A stretch of 16,614 bases of DNA from Sutterella sp. (GTDB lineage: Bacteria > Pseudomonadota > Gammaproteobacteria > Burkholderiales > Burkholderiaceae_F). The stretch's first letter is position 1, and the number at the start of each line of letters is the position of its first letter. The notes beneath the pieces are model-generated. The model worked only from the letters and a program-made list of their open reading frames with translations, ran no database searches and had not been told where the DNA came from. Where the stretch lies: contig DYCH01000012.1 in NCBI GenBank assembly GCA_019418235.1, forward strand, positions 1 to 16,614, given 5' to 3'. The translations under genes and the position numbers were made by a program. Of this stretch, positions 14,279 to 16,614 are shown piece by piece.

Positions 14279-15342
14279 GATGCTTGCTCACTCAAAAGGG
14301 TGTTAAGGTCTAAAGGCTTTTTCTTTTTGAATCGGGCAAGTAACCCCTTGGCTACTCCTAAATCCACACTGATGGTATGCGTGTCAACGGCACCGCTGGC
14401 GATAATCACTAACTTTTGGCAACGTCGTTTTTGAGCTAGTTTCGTTAAATGTTCCAATTGGTTTAAAACACTTGGTAGTTCACTTTTCCAACGTTCCCAA
14501 TCTTGAGCGCGATAGGCATCGTAAAGGCCATCTAACACAGCTAATAAGTCGCCTTCGGGGCAGTCAGGCCATTCGTTTTTCACGGGCGTCGTTCTGAAAT
14601 TCAGTAACCCTGCGTTTTGAGCCCAGCCCCAGACAAAGGAGTCATTACTCATTACGCCGCGCAAGGTTGAGGCTTTGAAGAGGTGACGACGAGAACCTCC
14701 ATCGGGCCAAAAGCCTTCAATGGTGTCTTCACCCTTATCGCGTCGCTTTTGATTAACGGAACTTTCTTTGAGAATTTGCGCTAATTGTTGACGCAGTTGA
14801 ATAAAGTCTTCAACACCATCGCCATCATAAGCATCCGAGGTCAAGGGTTGATGGTTTTGAGCGTACCAAGGACGAACAGCAACATTCCAATCGTCTTTAC
14901 GGGTAAGGTACCACCGACCTTCCCATTGTTGGAGTTGAAAGCCAAATTGACGCACGCATGCTAAAACTTGATCGTGGAGAGCGTCTCGCTCTTCTCCATT
15001 TAAGTCTCTTTTCGGGGTGACAGTAACAACTTGGCCGTTGTCTTCAATTTCGTGTGTACTCCATAAGCGCCACGTCTGCGTACTCATGGTGGGACCGCCA
15101 TCGGCTTCCCATTCAAAAGCAGCGGTTTCAGGAATACCGGAGGATTTACAAATGACTTGCCAGAGCCAAACAAGATGCGTGGCACCGGAAAGCAGGGGAT
15201 GCTTAATGAGGGTTTGCTCAAGCACTTCTTCAGCGCCTTCACCCAAATGAAGCAACGTAGAAAAATCAATCGTGTCCACCATCTCGGCGAGTTTGCCATT
15301 GGGCAATCTCAAGCCGGGAATCAAAAAATAAACTGCACTCAT
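14275..15342 (-). CDS. Conserved RpfE-type / COG4255-like protein upstream of recJ
   Basis: A 355-aa protein with no catalytic motif I recognise. A gene of this type commonly precedes recJ in beta- and some gammaproteobacteria. It is annotated variously as hypothetical, cofactor-independent phosphoglycerate-mutase-related, or an RpfE-type regulatory protein after Xanthomonas rpfE; none of these establishes a function. Visible features are a start with a beta-strand-like AVYFLIPGLRLP, many Trp residues, GFWPDGGSRRHL in the middle (a segment reminiscent of alkaline-phosphatase-superfamily mutases) and a Lys/Arg-rich C-terminal region. I chose ATG at 15342, preceded by TGAGA at about 8 nt; a TTG at 15360 in frame is less likely. 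Overlap with recJ by ATGA implies coordinated production. Cytoplasmic by absence of signal or membrane segments. Confidence 0.75.
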   Translation of the reverse strand: MSAVYFLIPGLRLPNGKLAEMVDTIDFSTLLHLGEGAEEVLEQTLIKHPLLSGATHLVWLWQVICKSSGIPETAAFEWEADGGPTMSTQTWRLWSTHEIEDNGQVVTVTPKRDLNGEERDALHDQVLACVRQFGFQLQQWEGRWYLTRKDDWNVAVRPWYAQNHQPLTSDAYDGDGVEDFIQLRQQLAQILKESSVNQKRRDKGEDTIEGFWPDGGSRRHLFKASTLRGVMSNDSFVWGWAQNAGLLNFRTTPVKNEWPDCPEGDLLAVLDGLYDAYRAQDWERWKSELPSVLNQLEHLTKLAQKRRCQKLVIIASGAVDTHTISVDLGVAKGLLARFKKKKPLDLNTLLSEQAS

Positions 15343-15352
15343 CAAAAATCTC

Positions 15353-15386
15353 AATATCAATGAATTTCAGACAATCCATTGATATT
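15353..15386. repeat. 10-bp perfect inverted repeat upstream of the recJ operon
   Basis: AATATCAATG (15353-15362) and CATTGATATT (15377-15386) are separated by 14 nt. On the minus strand the hairpin would end just before the Shine-Dalgarno of the RpfE-type gene. On the plus strand the second arm runs into seven Ts (15385-15391), so it looks like an intrinsic terminator in a place where no plus-strand gene ends. It could be an operator, a 5' UTR hairpin, or a block to antisense transcription from recJ. Confidence 0.65.
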
Positions 15387-15404
15387 TTTTTCACTCGTTA
15401 AAAC

Positions 15405-15441
15405 TGTCAAACATTATAGCAATTGCACCTCTTAGACCGAA
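15405..15441 (-). promoter_or_regulatory. Probable promoter(s) of the RpfE-type gene-recJ operon
   Basis: On the minus strand an extended -10, TGCTATAAT (TATAAT is the complement of 15413-15418), has a weak -35 TTCGGT (complement of 15436-15441) at 17 nt. Directly downstream is a perfect TTGACA (complement of 15405-15410), which could be the -35 of a second promoter with a poor -10 near 15382-15387. The extended -10 is the stronger case. The divergent plus-strand exporter gene shares this intergenic region. Confidence 0.5.
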
Positions 15442-15458
15442 TCAATGGAAACACAATT

Positions 15459-15500
15459 TTGCTTCGCCAGCACGATGAGAAGCGAGTACACTTTCGCTTC
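15459..15500 (+). other. Possible alternative-hairpin leader of the CDF exporter
   Basis: GAAGCGA (15479-15485) can pair with TCGCTTC downstream (15494-15500, seven perfect pairs, 8-nt loop) or with TTGCTTC upstream (15459-15465, seven pairs including one wobble). The two pairings exclude each other. The downstream hairpin ends 4 nt before the AGAGGA Shine-Dalgarno. CGATGAGA is also directly repeated (15473-15480 and 15500-15507). Whether this region is transcribed is not known. Confidence 0.35.
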
Positions 15501-15516
15501 GATGAGAGGAAAGAAG

Positions 15517-16518
15517 ATGTTAAAAGAAACACAAAAAATACTTTCAAGTCATGGAACAGGCGATAGCCTCAGTAACCACGCAGCCCAACAAGTTAAAACC
15601 AGTGTCTTGGGTTTTGCTGTTGTATTGACGTTGGGCTTTTCTGCCGTTGAATTGGTGGGTGGCTTATTGAGTAATTCTTTGGCTTTGATTGGGGACGCTG
15701 GCCACATGGCAACCGACTCCGCCAGTCTTTTATTTGCATTGATCGCCAATTGGATTGCCAGAGAAGGAGCTGATAAACACCACTCTTTTGGTCACGCCCG
15801 TATTGAAGTCTTGGCTGCGTTTATTAATGCCTTGACGATGTTGCTTGTCATTGGTTGGATTTGCTACGAAGCCATCGAACGTTTAGCCAATCCGAGTGAA
15901 GTCTCGGGCGGAAGCGTGATGATCATTGCCAGCATCGGTTTGATCGTTAATGTTTTAGTGGCTTGGTCTTTGTCTCGCGATAAGAAAAACGTCAACACCC
16001 GTGCAGCATTGGTTCACGTCTTGGGTGACTTGTTGGGTTCTGTTGCGGCTTTAGCTTCTGGTGTAGTGATTTACTTGGGTGGTCCCAGTATTGTTGACCC
16101 GATTTTGTCGCTTTTGATCAGTCTCTTATTAATTCATGCCGTTTGGGGAGTGCTCAAGGAAACAACGCCGATTCTGTTAGACGGTGTGCCGGAAGGCGTG
16201 GAGTACGAAGATGTTGGTCAAGCGATTTTAGCCATTGACGGTGTGGTGAGTGTGCACGATTTGCATGTTTGGAGCATGAGTCCGGGTTACTCCGCCATTT
16301 GTGCCCACGTGCGTATTGAGTCCCATCGTTGTTGGCCACTGATTTTGGATGCTATCCGCCACAACGTGAAAGATCGTTTTGATATTGACCATGTTACGTT
16401 GCAGCCGGAGTGGAACTTTGAAGAAAAGCACGAGGGTTGTGGCTGCCAACACGACAAAAAAGAAGAAAAAGATTGTCTTTGTAAGAAGCTTTCTGAAAAA
16501 GCTAAACAAGCACAATAA
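15517..16518 (+). CDS. Cation diffusion facilitator (CzcD/ZitB-like Zn/Cd/Co exporter)
   Basis: A 333-aa inner-membrane proton antiporter expected to export Zn2+ or similar divalent ions. Six hydrophobic segments lie between about 28 and 210. The intramembrane metal site is present in both repeats: Asp60 with HMATD (His63, Asp67) in TM2 and HVLGD (His167, Asp171) in TM5; the HxxxD/HxxxD pattern is typical of zinc/cadmium CDFs. The cytoplasmic C-terminal domain (about 215-300, with HDLHVWSMSPG and DHVTLQPE) matches the dimerising ferredoxin-like fold. After it comes a charged tail with two CxC motifs (Cys308/310, Cys320/322) plus His305 and His312, suggesting metal binding or sensing. The ATG at 15517 is chosen for AGAGGA at 15505-15510; an in-frame ATG at 15445 would add 24 residues across the possible leader structure. 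Confidence 0.92.
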   Translation: MLKETQKILSSHGTGDSLSNHAAQQVKTSVLGFAVVLTLGFSAVELVGGLLSNSLALIGDAGHMATDSASLLFALIANWIAREGADKHHSFGHARIEVLAAFINALTMLLVIGWICYEAIERLANPSEVSGGSVMIIASIGLIVNVLVAWSLSRDKKNVNTRAALVHVLGDLLGSVAALASGVVIYLGGPSIVDPILSLLISLLLIHAVWGVLKETTPILLDGVPEGVEYEDVGQAILAIDGVVSVHDLHVWSMSPGYSAICAHVRIESHRCWPLILDAIRHNVKDRFDIDHVTLQPEWNFEEKHEGCGCQHDKKEEKDCLCKKLSEKAKQAQ

Positions 16519-16539
16519 CGTCTCTTGAAAATCAAACGA

Positions 16540-16562
16540 GAACGCCGCAAAATGCGGCGTTC
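16540..16562. terminator. GC-rich hairpin after the CDF gene
   Basis: A perfect 9-bp stem, GAACGCCGC (16540-16548) and GCGGCGTTC (16554-16562), has an AAAAT loop and begins 22 nt after the CDF stop codon. The T-tract is poor on the plus strand (AGACTGTT) and modest on the minus strand. It may end transcription from both sides if a convergent gene lies beyond the window edge. Confidence 0.6.
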
Positions 16563-16584
16563 AGACTGTTGACAAACCCAAAAA

Positions 16585-16614
16585 TTAAGGGTTTTCCGAG
16601 GGACCTAAATCAGG
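16585..16614 (-). CDS. Possible C-terminus of a convergent gene cut by the window edge
   Basis: On the minus strand the first ten codons from the window edge read PDLGPSENP then TAA (complement of 16585-16587), and a hairpin follows at 16540-16562. Gene ends often look like this, but 30 bases cannot establish a coding region, and any frame would reach a stop by chance. Recorded only so it can be checked in the flanking sequence. Confidence 0.2.
   Translation of the reverse strand, partial: PDLGPSENP

Noticed and set aside
15445..15516. A 24-residue N-terminal extension of the CDF exporter from an ATG at 15445
   Set aside because: There is no Shine-Dalgarno before 15445, whereas AGAGGA lies 6 nt before the ATG at 15517. 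The extension has no family counterpart that I recognise.

Overview
The window reads as a chromosomal segment of a Gram-negative betaproteobacterium. An asaccharolytic gut member of Burkholderiales such as the Sutterellaceae would fit, but that placement is inference. It rests on the tpiA-secG-tRNA-Leu and RpfE-type/recJ gene orders, an RF2 of about 367 aa with the classic programmed frameshift, a DcuC-family dicarboxylate carrier, and an AT/autotransporter-type outer-membrane protein. No species can be named from sequence alone.

Layout. (1) 64-2355, minus: an autotransporter with a signal peptide, a beta-rich passenger and a C-terminal barrel. (2) 2557-3327, plus: a spermidine-synthase-fold protein ending at a strong intrinsic terminator (3348-3377). 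(3) 3441-7027, plus: prfB (release factor 2, +1 frameshift at 3519-3525), lysS, then a DUF4743-like Nudix hydrolase, closed by an intrinsic terminator (7044-7069). A strong intercistronic hairpin lies between lysS and the Nudix gene. (4) 7178-9765, minus: an M20-family amidohydrolase followed by a DcuC-like transporter. The transporter has its own promoter, with a perfect dyad filling the -35/-10 spacer. (5) 9848-11065, minus: a DUF4143-type AAA ATPase that looks like an accessory gene. It is preceded by an unusual block of direct and inverted repeats sitting on its probable promoter. (6) 11209-12486, minus: tpiA-secG-tRNA-Leu(GAG), ending at an intrinsic terminator with a GNRA-like tetraloop. 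(7) 12584-15342, minus: an RpfE-type conserved protein translationally coupled (ATGA overlap) to recJ. (8) 15517-16518, plus: a CDF zinc/cadmium-type efflux transporter with a Cys/His-rich tail.

Most of the window is housekeeping: translation (prfB, lysS, tRNA-Leu), secretion (secG), glycolysis (tpiA) and repair (recJ). The parts that may vary between strains are the autotransporter, the amidohydrolase/DcuC pair (probably import or exchange of a small acid coupled to hydrolysis of an N-acyl compound) and the ATPase with its repeat block. The best lead for something undescribed is the repeat/palindrome control region of the DUF4143 ATPase at 11090-11142. Next come the operator-like dyads of the amidohydrolase/DcuC locus and a possible alternative-hairpin leader upstream of the CDF exporter. 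I found no CRISPR array, insertion sequence, prophage or replication origin.
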